Under the pieces are notes generated by a model. That model saw only the letters and a program-made list of their open reading frames with translations, searched no databases and had not been told where the DNA came from. Made by a program: the position numbers and the translations under genes. Source: Proteobacteria bacterium UBA7420 (GTDB lineage: Bacteria > Pseudomonadota > Gammaproteobacteria > Magnimaribacterales > D2472). Taken from it: a stretch of DNA of 16,989 nucleotides. This document shows, piece by piece, positions 6,400-13,480 of this stretch. Numbering within the stretch: position 1 is the first letter of the stretch; each line of letters begins with the position of its first letter. The stretch spans positions 2,409-19,397 of the forward strand of contig DKMG01000090.1 in the NCBI GenBank assembly GCA_002469975.1, given 5' to 3'.

Positions 6400-7268
6400 G
6401 ATCTCACTGCCGCATTTAAATTCATAAAATTATTGTAACGACTTTCTTCAATATGGCTATGCTTGAGAGCCTCCATGACGGCGCAACCATCATCTTCTTG
6501 GTGACTACATTTTGGAAACATACATTTTAAAGAAAAATTATTGATTTCTTTAAATCCAGCAAGAATTTCTGCATGATCAAGATGCTCTATTCCTATATCC
6601 CTAACGCCTGGAGAATCAATAACCTGCATATTATTACCAACTTGATACAGGGTTGAAACGGATGTGGTATGGACCCCCTGATTATTTGATAACTCTCTAG
6701 ATAGAATCTCAGTTCCAGTTAATGCAGAGGTTAGTGTTGACTTGCCAGAGCCAGAATTTCCCACGAATATGCTTGTTTGATTTTCAAGATAAGAGAAAAG
6801 CCCCTTTAAGTTTGTTTGCCATTTTGCTGAAATTGCAAAAGAAGGAACATCCAAGCCCTCATATAAATTTTGTAGAACCCTATATGCATCATCTTCCAGC
6901 ATGTCAATTTTATTAAAAATAATAAATGGTTGAATTCCAGATTGAAGTGCAATCACCACCCATTTATCGATAAATTCGAGGCTAGTTTTTGGATTCACGG
7001 TCACCAGAATGCCTAGTCGAGTAATATTAGCAGCCACTGCTTTGGTAACCCTATCCTTGGATTTATATAAGGCTGTAATTCTTTGTAGCCTCTCTGTAAT
7101 CATTGCATCACAGTCATTAGAGTCTTCAGCAGGCTCAATTTTAACAAAATCCCCAACCACTAACTCAATTCTGCCTTGAATTCGACACTTGAATATCCCA
7201 TCAGTTGCGGCTACCCTGCAGGTGTTTGAGTAATACTCAATAATTTGTCCAGTTTGAACTTTTCTCAT
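6396..7268 (-). CDS. rsgA: Ribosome small subunit biogenesis GTPase RsgA
   Basis: RsgA is a circularly permuted GTPase that helps mature and check the 30S subunit. Numbering from the ATG at 7268 (290 residues), an N-terminal OB-fold (about 1-65) precedes the GTPase domain. There the motif order is permuted: N-K-I-D (G4, 119-122), S-A-K (G5, 147-149), G-N-S-G-S-G-K-S-T (G1, 170-178), the G-V-H-T-T switch (198-202) and D-S-P-G (G3, 218-221). A C-terminal zinc knuckle has C249, C254, H256 and C262. The frame is also open to a GTG at 7286, but the ATG at 7268 has a GAG six bases upstream and leaves room for a promoter, so I prefer it. It heads the minus-strand unit and is divergent from orn, as in E. 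coli. Confidence 0.96.
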   Translation of the reverse strand: MRKVQTGQIIEYYSNTCRVAATDGIFKCRIQGRIELVVGDFVKIEPAEDSNDCDAMITERLQRITALYKSKDRVTKAVAANITRLGILVTVNPKTSLEFIDKWVVIALQSGIQPFIIFNKIDMLEDDAYRVLQNLYEGLDVPSFAISAKWQTNLKGLFSYLENQTSIFVGNSGSGKSTLTSALTGTEILSRELSNNQGVHTTSVSTLYQVGNNMQVIDSPGVRDIGIEHLDHAEILAGFKEINNFSLKCMFPKCSHQEDDGCAVMEALKHSHIEESRYNNFMNLNAAVRS

Positions 7269-7269
7269 C

Positions 7270-7298
7270 TTGGGCTCAAAATACACTATCGTTAAAAT
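7270..7298 (+). promoter_or_regulatory. Candidate promoter for orn
   Basis: TTGGGC at 7270-7275 and TAAAAT at 7293-7298 are separated by exactly 17 bases, resembling a sigma-70 promoter (three of six and five of six consensus bases). Transcription would begin near 7305, leaving only about six bases before the orn ATG at 7311, so the message would be nearly leaderless. The site overlaps the 5' end of the rsgA reading frame if the GTG start were used, which favours the ATG at 7268. AT-rich DNA gives such matches by chance. Confidence 0.4.
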
Positions 7299-7303
7299 TT
7301 AAC
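7291..7303. repeat. Perfect short palindrome between rsgA and orn
   Basis: GTTAAA-A-TTTAAC is an inverted repeat of six bases per arm around a single central A. It lies in the only open DNA between the divergent rsgA and orn starts and covers the candidate orn -10 box. It could be an operator or a shared -10 region for both directions, or simply an AT-rich coincidence. Confidence 0.5.
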
Positions 7304-7310
7304 AACTCAA

Positions 7311-7856
7311 ATGTCACATCAAAAATCAAATCAAAATTTAATCTGGGTCGATCTTGAGATGACTGGTCTTGATCCTGAAAAAGAAAGAATTATTGAGATT
7401 GCTACCGTCATTACAGACAGCAATCTTAACATTGTTGCCGAAGGTCCGAGCCTGGTCATCCATCAATCAAAAGAATTAATGGCTAATATGGATGAGTGGA
7501 ATACCAACCAACATGGCAATACTGGGCTTACCAAGGCCGTTCATGAGAGCAGTGTCACAGAGCAAGAAGCAGAAATGAGGACTTTAGAATTTATTTCAAA
7601 ATATGTGGGTCACAAAAGATCGCCTATGTGCGGTAACACTGTGTCTCACGATAGAAGGTTTCTTGCAAAATACATGCCAGGTGTAGAATCTTATTTTCAC
7701 TATCGACATATTGATGTTTCTTCGGTGAAAGAGCTAATCTCACGCTGGATGAACGATGCTCAAACTTATCATAAGCAAGGGTCCCACAGGGCAAAGGATG
7801 ATATTCTTGAGTCAATTAATGAGCTAAAACTTTATAAAAGCATGCTTTTTGATTAA
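7311..7856 (+). CDS. orn: Oligoribonuclease
   Basis: Orn is the DEDDh 3'-5' exoribonuclease that degrades very short RNAs, chiefly dinucleotides such as pGpG and other nanoRNA, at the end of RNA decay; it is essential in many gammaproteobacteria. The 181-residue protein has the full catalytic set. D14 and E16 lie in W-V-D-L-E-M-T-G-L, D114 in C-G-N-T-V-S-H-D-R-R-F-L, and H159 with D164 in H-R-A-K-D-D-I. H-I-D-V-S-S-V-K-E-L (133-142) is also typical. The length equals that of the E. coli enzyme. No Shine-Dalgarno sequence precedes the ATG. The gene is alone on the plus strand here, divergent from rsgA and convergent with phoD, whose stop is 11 bases away. Confidence 0.97.
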   Translation: MSHQKSNQNLIWVDLEMTGLDPEKERIIEIATVITDSNLNIVAEGPSLVIHQSKELMANMDEWNTNQHGNTGLTKAVHESSVTEQEAEMRTLEFISKYVGHKRSPMCGNTVSHDRRFLAKYMPGVESYFHYRHIDVSSVKELISRWMNDAQTYHKQGSHRAKDDILESINELKLYKSMLFD

Positions 7857-7867
7857 GGACTAAATGC

Positions 7868-9469
7868 TTAGGTAAATAGCTGATCTTTTTTTACTTTAAT
7901 AGTGTGAGTTGAAGAGATCGAAGGGTCAATCTTCTCAATCTCTTTCACGAAGTTAAATGTGGCTACCAACTCCTCTTCATAAAATTCCAGTGAGAGGTAC
8001 CCCCTTTGTGATGGGTCCATCCAAGTGAGCTCGGGATTAATTCCCACAATACTTTCAACAAATTTCTTTTTATCAATTTTTAGAGCATCTGTAATTCCAG
8101 GAGAAGTTACAGATGGTGCGCCTAATTCAATACCAACCTTCATACCTTCATCATTGGTGAGGCTAGAAACCCAAGAGTTATGAGTGTCACCTGCCAAACT
8201 AATAAAATTTTTATTTGCTTTTTGCATGACTTTATATAATTTATTACGCTCTGATGGATAACCATCCCAGGCATCTAGATTTGAGGGTATGCCTAAGCCA
8301 AGAAACTTTAAATAAGGCTTTAGAAAAGCAGGCACATCCTCTTTTTTTAGCATTTTTGATAAATCAGGAAATTTTAACTTAGTCATGAGAACCTGCTGCC
8401 CCATCACTGTCCAATGAAAGCTATCTTCAGTAATTTTTGTTTCAATCCATGCTAACTGTTCCTTCCCTAAAAGTTTTCTGTCAGGTGCATTTAGATCGTT
8501 ATAAAAGCGTGCTTGATTAAAACCAGCATCGCTTAAATAATCTTTGGGTTGAATTTGTTTGTCTCTTTCATATTGTCGGGTATCTAGCATTAGGAGTTGA
8601 ATTAATTTACCGATCTTGAACTCACGAAATATTTTTCTTTTATTTTGCTGCTCTCTAATAGGCATCCATTCATTATAAGCCTTGATGGCCGAAGATCTTC
8701 GAGCATAGAAATCTCCCTCTGAGCCGTCTATCGCATGATTTTCTGCTCCTTTTTTCCAAGTATCATTTGAAAATTCATGATCATCCCACACAGCAATTAA
8801 TGGAGCATTGCGATGAAGGGCTTTGGATCCATTGTCGAGCTTATATTGGGCATGACGCTCTCTGTAGTCTGCAAGAGTGATTATTTCATGGGTAGGGCTT
8901 GGAACTCTCCCCAGTTTTTTAGCGTTAGATGTTGCGTAACCACCCATTGGGTACTCATAGAGGTAGTCACCTAAATGTAGCCACAAATCAAGATCATTTT
9001 TATCCGCTGCTGATTGATAGGCATTAAAAAATCCTGCAGGGAAATTACTACAACTAAACACTCCTATTTTTACCTTACTAATATCAAGTGCCAAGGTTTT
9101 AGTTTTACCTATTTCTGAGACTGCATTACCAGCTTTGAATCGATAAAAAAATATTTCACCTGATTGAAATATATTTTTAATAGAAAAATCATATTTCACC
9201 GTATAGTCAGACAAGGAAGATGTTTTTAAGACCTTAGAAAAGACAATACTAGAAAAATCTGCGGTAGGGGAAGTCTCCAGAATAACGGCAATAGGCCCAG
9301 GTTTTTCTGCTGTGACTCTGGTCCATAATATAACCTTGTCAGCTAAAGGATCTCCACTGGCAACACCATGTTTAAAGTAGAATGTATTTTTACTGCAGCC
9401 TCCATTGATCGTAGCGGTTAAGCCTATCGCAGCTATTGATGAGGTCTTGAGGGCTGTGCGTCTCTTCAT
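7868..9469 (-). CDS. phoD: PhoD-type alkaline phosphatase/phosphodiesterase with Tat signal
   Basis: A secreted metallophosphatase of the PhoD family, which releases phosphate from phosphomono- and diesters outside the cytoplasm. Of 533 residues, the first 25 form a signal: K-R-R-T-A-L-K (2-8) fits the twin-arginine pattern, followed by a hydrophobic stretch. C25 follows I-N-G-G, a poor lipobox because -3 is Asn, so lipidation is uncertain. The PhoD N-terminal domain starts at F-K-H-G-V-A-S-G-D-P (32-41). Metal-site motifs are F-S-C-S-N-F (138-143, with the iron-binding cysteine known from B. subtilis PhoD), H-L-G-D-Y-L-Y-E-Y (165-173), W-D-D-H-E-F (228-233) and A-G-D-T-H-N-S-W (426-433). No Pho box was recognised upstream. 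Substrate choice between mono- and diesters cannot be read from sequence. Confidence 0.92.
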   Translation of the reverse strand: MKRRTALKTSSIAAIGLTATINGGCSKNTFYFKHGVASGDPLADKVILWTRVTAEKPGPIAVILETSPTADFSSIVFSKVLKTSSLSDYTVKYDFSIKNIFQSGEIFFYRFKAGNAVSEIGKTKTLALDISKVKIGVFSCSNFPAGFFNAYQSAADKNDLDLWLHLGDYLYEYPMGGYATSNAKKLGRVPSPTHEIITLADYRERHAQYKLDNGSKALHRNAPLIAVWDDHEFSNDTWKKGAENHAIDGSEGDFYARRSSAIKAYNEWMPIREQQNKRKIFREFKIGKLIQLLMLDTRQYERDKQIQPKDYLSDAGFNQARFYNDLNAPDRKLLGKEQLAWIETKITEDSFHWTVMGQQVLMTKLKFPDLSKMLKKEDVPAFLKPYLKFLGLGIPSNLDAWDGYPSERNKLYKVMQKANKNFISLAGDTHNSWVSSLTNDEGMKVGIELGAPSVTSPGITDALKIDKKKFVESIVGINPELTWMDPSQRGYLSLEFYEEELVATFNFVKEIEKIDPSISSTHTIKVKKDQLFT

Positions 9470-9533
9470 CCAACCATGTTAACAGCGTTTTTTTGCAAAC
9501 AATAACTGATTGCTTAAAAAACCTCGCTAAAGA

Positions 9534-9860
9534 TTAATCCTGTTTGTTAACAGGCTGAATATTCATTGGGAATGGCATGACTTGGCTTTTATTCTGTTTA
9601 ATTTTTGCCTCCCCAGTTTCCACCACTTCATCCACGCGGATAACAGAGTTAATCGGGATATAGGAGCGCTCAACGTTTTTAAATTCTTTTTCTAATTTTT
9701 CAGAAGATGGGTCTACAACTAGCTGTTTATTTTTATTAAATATATACTCTTCAACCTCTATGAAACCATACATATCGCTTTGATAGATTTGCTTTGCAAA
9801 TACCTCGTATATTTCACCGAGCTGCATAAAAATTATTTTATAGGTAGTCTTTTTAGTCAT
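9534..9860 (-). CDS. DUF1820 family protein of unknown function
   Basis: A 108-residue protein matching my recollection of the DUF1820 family, common in gammaproteobacteria and without an assigned role. Recognisable stretches are Y-K-I-I-F near the start, G-x-I-Y-E-V-F-A-K-Q-I, Y-G-F-I-E-V-E-E-Y-I-F, V-V-D-P-S-S-E-K-L, and R-S-Y-I-P-I-N-S-V-I-R-V-D-E-V in the C-terminal half, ending P-F-P-M. It has no signal peptide or membrane segment, so it is probably cytosolic, and it looks like a compact beta-rich fold. The ATG at 9858-9860 is only ten bases from the divergent miaB ATG, and no ribosome binding site is seen. A 64-base gap follows before phoD, with no clear promoter or terminator. The pairing with miaB may hint at a translation-related role, but that is speculation. 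Confidence 0.85.
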   Translation of the reverse strand: MTKKTTYKIIFMQLGEIYEVFAKQIYQSDMYGFIEVEEYIFNKNKQLVVDPSSEKLEKEFKNVERSYIPINSVIRVDEVVETGEAKIKQNKSQVMPFPMNIQPVNKQD

Positions 9861-9863
9861 AAT
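9858..9863 (+). promoter_or_regulatory. Possible -10 box for a leaderless miaB message
   Basis: CATAAT matches five of six bases of the sigma-70 -10 consensus and ends seven bases before the miaB ATG, the normal distance from a -10 box to the transcription start. The message could therefore begin at or beside the start codon. No good -35 element is visible, and the motif lies over the start codon of the divergent gene. Weak evidence. Confidence 0.25.
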
Positions 9864-9870
9864 TAGATAT

Positions 9871-11211
9871 ATGGGTACAAAACTTTATATTAAAACCTAT
9901 GGTTGTCAAATGAATGAGTATGACAGCCAAAAAACTTTAGAAATCCTAAAACAGGATCCAAGTATCGAGGAAACCTCTATCCCTGAAGAGGCAGACATCA
10001 TCTTGTTAAATACCTGCTCAATCAGAGAGAAGGCAGAAGAAAAAGTCTACTCCGAGCTTGGTAGACTTAAAAAACTGAAGCTGAATAACCCAAATTTAAA
10101 AATAGGTGTTGGGGGTTGTGTAGCAACCCAAGAAGGCAAGAATATATTTAAAAGAGCGCCTTATGTCGACTTAATTTTTGGGCCTCAAACCATACATAAA
10201 GTTCCATCATTGCTAGCTAAAGATAATAAAATTGAAGCAGTCGATGTTTCCTTTCCCATTCAGGAAAAATTTGACTCCTTGCCGGAGCCAGAAGCTACAG
10301 GCACTTCAAGTTTTGTCTCTATTATGGAGGGGTGTTCTAAATATTGTTCATTTTGTGTGGTGCCCTACACACGCGGTGATGAGGTTAGCAGAAAGCCAGA
10401 CCAAATCTTTAATGAGGTTGCCAGGCTTATTGAGCAAGGTGTCTCTGAGATTGTTTTTGTGGGTCAGAATGTTAATGCGTATGAGTACACTTTGGATGGA
10501 CGAGTCTTAAGACTCTCGGATTTAATTGAGGTGTGTGGTTCCATTGAAGGTGTACAGAGAATTAGATATACAACCTCGCATCCTCTGGATATGACAGATG
10601 ATTTGATCAATGTTTACAGTCATGTTCCTCAGCTAGTGAGCCACCTGCACCTTCCCGTGCAGTCTGGATCAAACGAAATTCTTACAAAAATGAAGAGAAA
10701 CTATTCTAGAGAGCAATATATAGAGATTATTGAGAAGCTTTTAATAGCTCGACCCAATATTAAGATTTCCTCTGATTTTATTGTAGGTTTCCCGGGTGAA
10801 TCACATCATGATTTTCAGCTCACCATGGATCTAATTGAAACTATAAAATTTGATGCTTCCTTTAGTTTTATATACTCCGCAAGACCTGGCACCCCAGCAG
10901 CTAAACTAGAAGACATAACGCCCTTGGCAGAAAAGAAAGAAAGATTAAGTATTCTGCAAAATCGTGTTGATGAGCTGCAAACTATGTACAGCAATGATTT
11001 GGCTGGAACTATTCAGAGGTGCTTGGTAACCGGCGTATCAAAAAAAAATATCAATCAATTGCAGGCTAGGACTGAATGCAATCGAGTTGTAAATTTTGAC
11101 TTCCAAAATATTAATATTCTAGGTAAATTAGTAGATATTAATATTACAAAATCATATCAACGCTCTTTAGTAGGAACAGTTTTAAACTCAGAGGAACAGC
11201 AGTCAGCCTAA
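9871..11211 (+). CDS. miaB: tRNA-2-methylthio-N6-isopentenyladenosine(37) synthase MiaB
   Basis: MiaB is a radical-SAM methylthiotransferase that converts i6A37 to ms2i6A37 in tRNAs reading U-initial codons, improving decoding. The 446-residue protein has the three expected domains. The N-terminal MTTase domain (about 1-130) supplies C12, C49 and C83 for one iron-sulphur cluster, in T-Y-G-C-Q-M-N-E-Y-D, L-N-T-C-S-I-R and G-G-C-V-A. The radical-SAM domain carries C155, C159 and C162 in M-E-G-C-S-K-Y-C-S-F-C-V-V-P-Y-T-R-G, the motif distinguishing the MiaB/RimO group. A C-terminal TRAM domain (about 375-440) binds RNA. I-K-T-Y-G-C-Q-M-N-E fixes the start at 9871. The stop abuts the phoH ATG with no gap, in the familiar miaB-phoH-ybeY-corC-lnt order. 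Confidence 0.97.
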   Translation: MGTKLYIKTYGCQMNEYDSQKTLEILKQDPSIEETSIPEEADIILLNTCSIREKAEEKVYSELGRLKKLKLNNPNLKIGVGGCVATQEGKNIFKRAPYVDLIFGPQTIHKVPSLLAKDNKIEAVDVSFPIQEKFDSLPEPEATGTSSFVSIMEGCSKYCSFCVVPYTRGDEVSRKPDQIFNEVARLIEQGVSEIVFVGQNVNAYEYTLDGRVLRLSDLIEVCGSIEGVQRIRYTTSHPLDMTDDLINVYSHVPQLVSHLHLPVQSGSNEILTKMKRNYSREQYIEIIEKLLIARPNIKISSDFIVGFPGESHHDFQLTMDLIETIKFDASFSFIYSARPGTPAAKLEDITPLAEKKERLSILQNRVDELQTMYSNDLAGTIQRCLVTGVSKKNINQLQARTECNRVVNFDFQNINILGKLVDINITKSYQRSLVGTVLNSEEQQSA

Positions 11212-12189
11212 ATGCAAGAAATTGATCATGGACTGGCTCAAATTCAACTAGAACCAGCAAATACTAAAAATTTAAAAGCCTTTGTTGGGGAGTTGAATGG
11301 AAATATTAAAATTCTTGAGAAAGGTTTTAATGTAAAGATTTTTCAAAATGGTAATAAGGTTAGCATCTCTGGGGATGAGGATAATATCCAAAAAGCCTCT
11401 AATGCAATAAATGATCTATATGCATCAACTACCAAGGGTATAGAGATTTCCAGAGAAGTAATTCAAATGGCTATCAATAAAAACGAAGACGTAATACCCG
11501 AGATCATTGCTCCAAATGGTGTGGAGTACATCATCAAAACCCCTAAAAAAGTGATTCGGCCTCGAGGAAAGAATCAGAATGATTACCTTACAAAGATGAG
11601 CTCCTATGAAATAAATTTTGGCGTGGGTCCAGCGGGCACTGGTAAAACTTATTTAGCTGTAGCCAAGGCTGTTGAAATGTTAATTGCTGAAAAAGTTAAA
11701 AAAATTATTCTTATTCGACCAGCTGTTGAGGCTGGTGAAAAATTAGGATTTTTGCCGGGAGACTTATCTCAGAAAGTTGATCCATACCTCCGCCCTTTAT
11801 ATGACGCTCTATATGAGATGCTGGGGTTTGAACAGGTTGCTAGATTACTAGAGAAAGAAATCCTAGAAGTTGCCCCGTTAGCTTATTTGCGAGGTAGAAC
11901 GCTAAACAATTCCTTTATTATTATGGATGAAAGTCAAAACACGACAGTGGACCAAATGAAGATGTTTTTAACCAGGATGGGGTTTGGCTCATATGCAATT
12001 ATTAATGGTGATATGACGCAAATTGATCTGCCTAAGCATATAGAATCAGGTCTTAAGCATGGTCTTCAGGTATTAGAGGGCATTGAGGACATTGGATTTA
12101 CCTATTTCAATTCTAAGGATGTTGTGCGACACCCGCTTGTAAGAAAGATTGTTGATGCATATGAGGCTTTTGATAAGAAACAAAGTTGA
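11212..12189 (+). CDS. ybeZ: PhoH family ATPase (YbeZ)
   Basis: A PhoH-like P-loop ATPase, YbeZ in E. coli, where it is reported to interact with the rRNA-maturation endonuclease YbeY and is suspected of RNA helicase-like activity. Of 325 residues, about 1-75 resemble a small KH-like N-terminal domain. A basic linker R-P-R-G-K-N-Q follows at 117-123. The ATPase core has Walker A G-P-A-G-T-G-K-T at 139-146, I-L-I-R-P-A-V-E-A-G-E-K-L-G-F-L-P-G at 166-183 and Walker B F-I-I-M-D-E-S-Q-N at 235-243. I-N-G-D-M-T-Q-I-D at 264-272 is the sensor-like strand. The start directly follows the miaB stop; a GAGG lies too far upstream (about 18 bases) to be an ideal ribosome site. The TGA overlaps the TTG of ybeY. 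The name phoH is also in use for this gene. Confidence 0.95.
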   Translation: MQEIDHGLAQIQLEPANTKNLKAFVGELNGNIKILEKGFNVKIFQNGNKVSISGDEDNIQKASNAINDLYASTTKGIEISREVIQMAINKNEDVIPEIIAPNGVEYIIKTPKKVIRPRGKNQNDYLTKMSSYEINFGVGPAGTGKTYLAVAKAVEMLIAEKVKKIILIRPAVEAGEKLGFLPGDLSQKVDPYLRPLYDALYEMLGFEQVARLLEKEILEVAPLAYLRGRTLNNSFIIMDESQNTTVDQMKMFLTRMGFGSYAIINGDMTQIDLPKHIESGLKHGLQVLEGIEDIGFTYFNSKDVVRHPLVRKIVDAYEAFDKKQS

Positions 12190-12638
12190 GTCTAAATATT
12201 ATTGCAGAATTCCCTCTTGCACTCTCACGAGCATTGACAGAGCAGCTATGCTTGCTGGCAGAAGAAATACTGCGTGATCATCAAAAAAATGATTTTCTTG
12301 TTAATTTAAAATTCGTTGATTCAGAGGAAATGATTACTTTAAATAAAAGTTTTCGACATAAAGAAAAGGATACAAACGTTTTATCTTTTCCTGCAGCCCC
12401 AGAAGCCATGGTGCATTCAAAGGAGCTAGGTGATATAGCTATCTGCATTCCATTCGTGGAATTAGAAGCTAAAACCTTGAATCGAACCAAAGACGATCAT
12501 ATGATGCACATAACAGCCCATGGCATACTTCATTTACTGGGCTTTGATCACATCAATGAAAATGATGCTAATCTAATGGAGTCCCATGAGATTAGCCAAT
12601 TAAAAAAATTTAACATTGCTAATCCATATTTAATATGA
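12186..12638 (+). CDS. ybeY: Endoribonuclease YbeY, 16S rRNA maturation (TTG start)
   Basis: YbeY is a zinc-dependent single-strand endoribonuclease that takes part in 16S rRNA 3'-end maturation and 70S quality control. The 150-residue protein has the family zinc motif H-x3-H-x5-H as H112-G-I-L-H116-L-L-G-F-D-H122. The conserved R57 lies in F-R-H-K-E-K-D-T-N-V-L-S-F-P (56-69). E-L-G-D-I-A-I-C (80-87) is the other family block. The initiator is TTG, overlapping the phoH stop as TTGA; no ATG fits the family N-terminus. Coupled translation with phoH is likely and is consistent with the two proteins working together. Its own TGA overlaps the corC ATG. Length is close to the 155 residues of E. coli. 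Confidence 0.96.
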   Translation: MSLNIIAEFPLALSRALTEQLCLLAEEILRDHQKNDFLVNLKFVDSEEMITLNKSFRHKEKDTNVLSFPAAPEAMVHSKELGDIAICIPFVELEAKTLNRTKDDHMMHITAHGILHLLGFDHINENDANLMESHEISQLKKFNIANPYLI

Positions 12639-13480
12639 AAATAACAGATAATTCTAAAGACCAGCCTCCGTCGAGCACTTTAACCAAAATTAAAAGATTT
12701 CTTACAATCAAGCCATCTAGCCTGGATGATGTCTCTATGTTGTTAAAAGATGCATTGGCAACAAGATTGATAGATAAAGAAGCTCAGTTTATTGCCGAGC
12801 GCGCCATACGCCTCGGAGATACAACCGTAAAAGAGATCATGATTCCTAGAGTGGAAATGGTTACCTTAACCTCAGAGGAAGAGGCAGGCGCGCTAATTAC
12901 TAGAATTATTGAATCTGGCCATTCTCGCTATCCAGTTTTAGGGGCAACTAAAAATGAAGTGAGAGGTATTTTGCTGGCCAAAGATCTCTTGACCATTATT
13001 GACAAGGAGCTTGAAACCTTCCAGCTCCATAACTTTATTCGAGATATTAAAATTGTGCCTGAAACAAAAAAGGCAGACTCCCTGCTTGAGGAGTTTAAAA
13101 AGGATAGATCTCATATGGCAGTAGTGATAGATGAATATGGAACTATTTCAGGGTTAGTAACTATTGAAGATATTTTGGAAGAGCTAGTCGGTGAAATTGA
13201 AGATGAGCATGATTCAGAGGATCTTGATGATCTAATTCAAGTAAGTGAGTTTGAATATATTGCTGACGCTACCTTGGAACTATCTATTTTTGAAGAGAAA
13301 TTTTCAAAAGATTTTGGAGATATTGATGCTGAGACTCTTGCTGGGTTATTTATTAATCAATTGGGGTTATTGCCAAAAGTAGGCGATAAGATTGATCTTG
13401 GGAATATGATTCTCTCCATCACTGCTGCCGACAAACGGAAAGTAAAAAAAATTGGCATTACTATCAAAACAAATACATAA
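12635..13480 (+). CDS. corC: CorC/YbeX family CBS-domain protein
   Basis: A soluble 281-residue protein of the CorC/YbeX group, named for a link to magnesium and cobalt efflux; E. coli YbeX has also been tied to ribosome metabolism, so its exact job is open. Two CBS domains are visible: the first starts around V-K-E-I-M-I-P-R-V-E-M (65-75) and runs to about 125, the second spans about 130-185 and contains M-A-V-V-I-D-E-Y-G-T-I-S-G-L-V-T (161-176) and E-D-I-L-E-E-L-V-G-E-I (178-188). They probably bind an adenine nucleotide. The C-terminal CorC/HlyC domain covers about 200-278. There is no membrane DUF21 domain, separating it from larger CorC/CNNM-type exporters. The ATG overlaps the ybeY stop as ATGA, and its 3' end overlaps lnt by 29 bases. 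Confidence 0.93.
   Translation: MKITDNSKDQPPSSTLTKIKRFLTIKPSSLDDVSMLLKDALATRLIDKEAQFIAERAIRLGDTTVKEIMIPRVEMVTLTSEEEAGALITRIIESGHSRYPVLGATKNEVRGILLAKDLLTIIDKELETFQLHNFIRDIKIVPETKKADSLLEEFKKDRSHMAVVIDEYGTISGLVTIEDILEELVGEIEDEHDSEDLDDLIQVSEFEYIADATLELSIFEEKFSKDFGDIDAETLAGLFINQLGLLPKVGDKIDLGNMILSITAADKRKVKKIGITIKTNT

Noticed and set aside
7269..7286. GTG at 7286 as the rsgA start
   Set aside because: It would overlap the only space for an rsgA promoter and has no ribosome site; the ATG at 7268 has GAG at a good distance and fits the family start.
7836..7850. AAAAG-CATG-CTTTT followed by T at the 3' end of orn, a possible terminator
   Set aside because: The stem is five mostly A-T pairs inside the coding sequence, with a short T-run; too weak to call a terminator in this AT-rich DNA.
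9470..9533. Possible promoter or Pho box upstream of phoD
   Set aside because: The 64 bases hold only poor matches to -35 and -10 elements and no repeated Pho-box pattern that I could recognise.
10232..10510. 92-codon frame within miaB in another phase
   Set aside because: It overlaps the radical-SAM region of miaB completely; a shadow frame.
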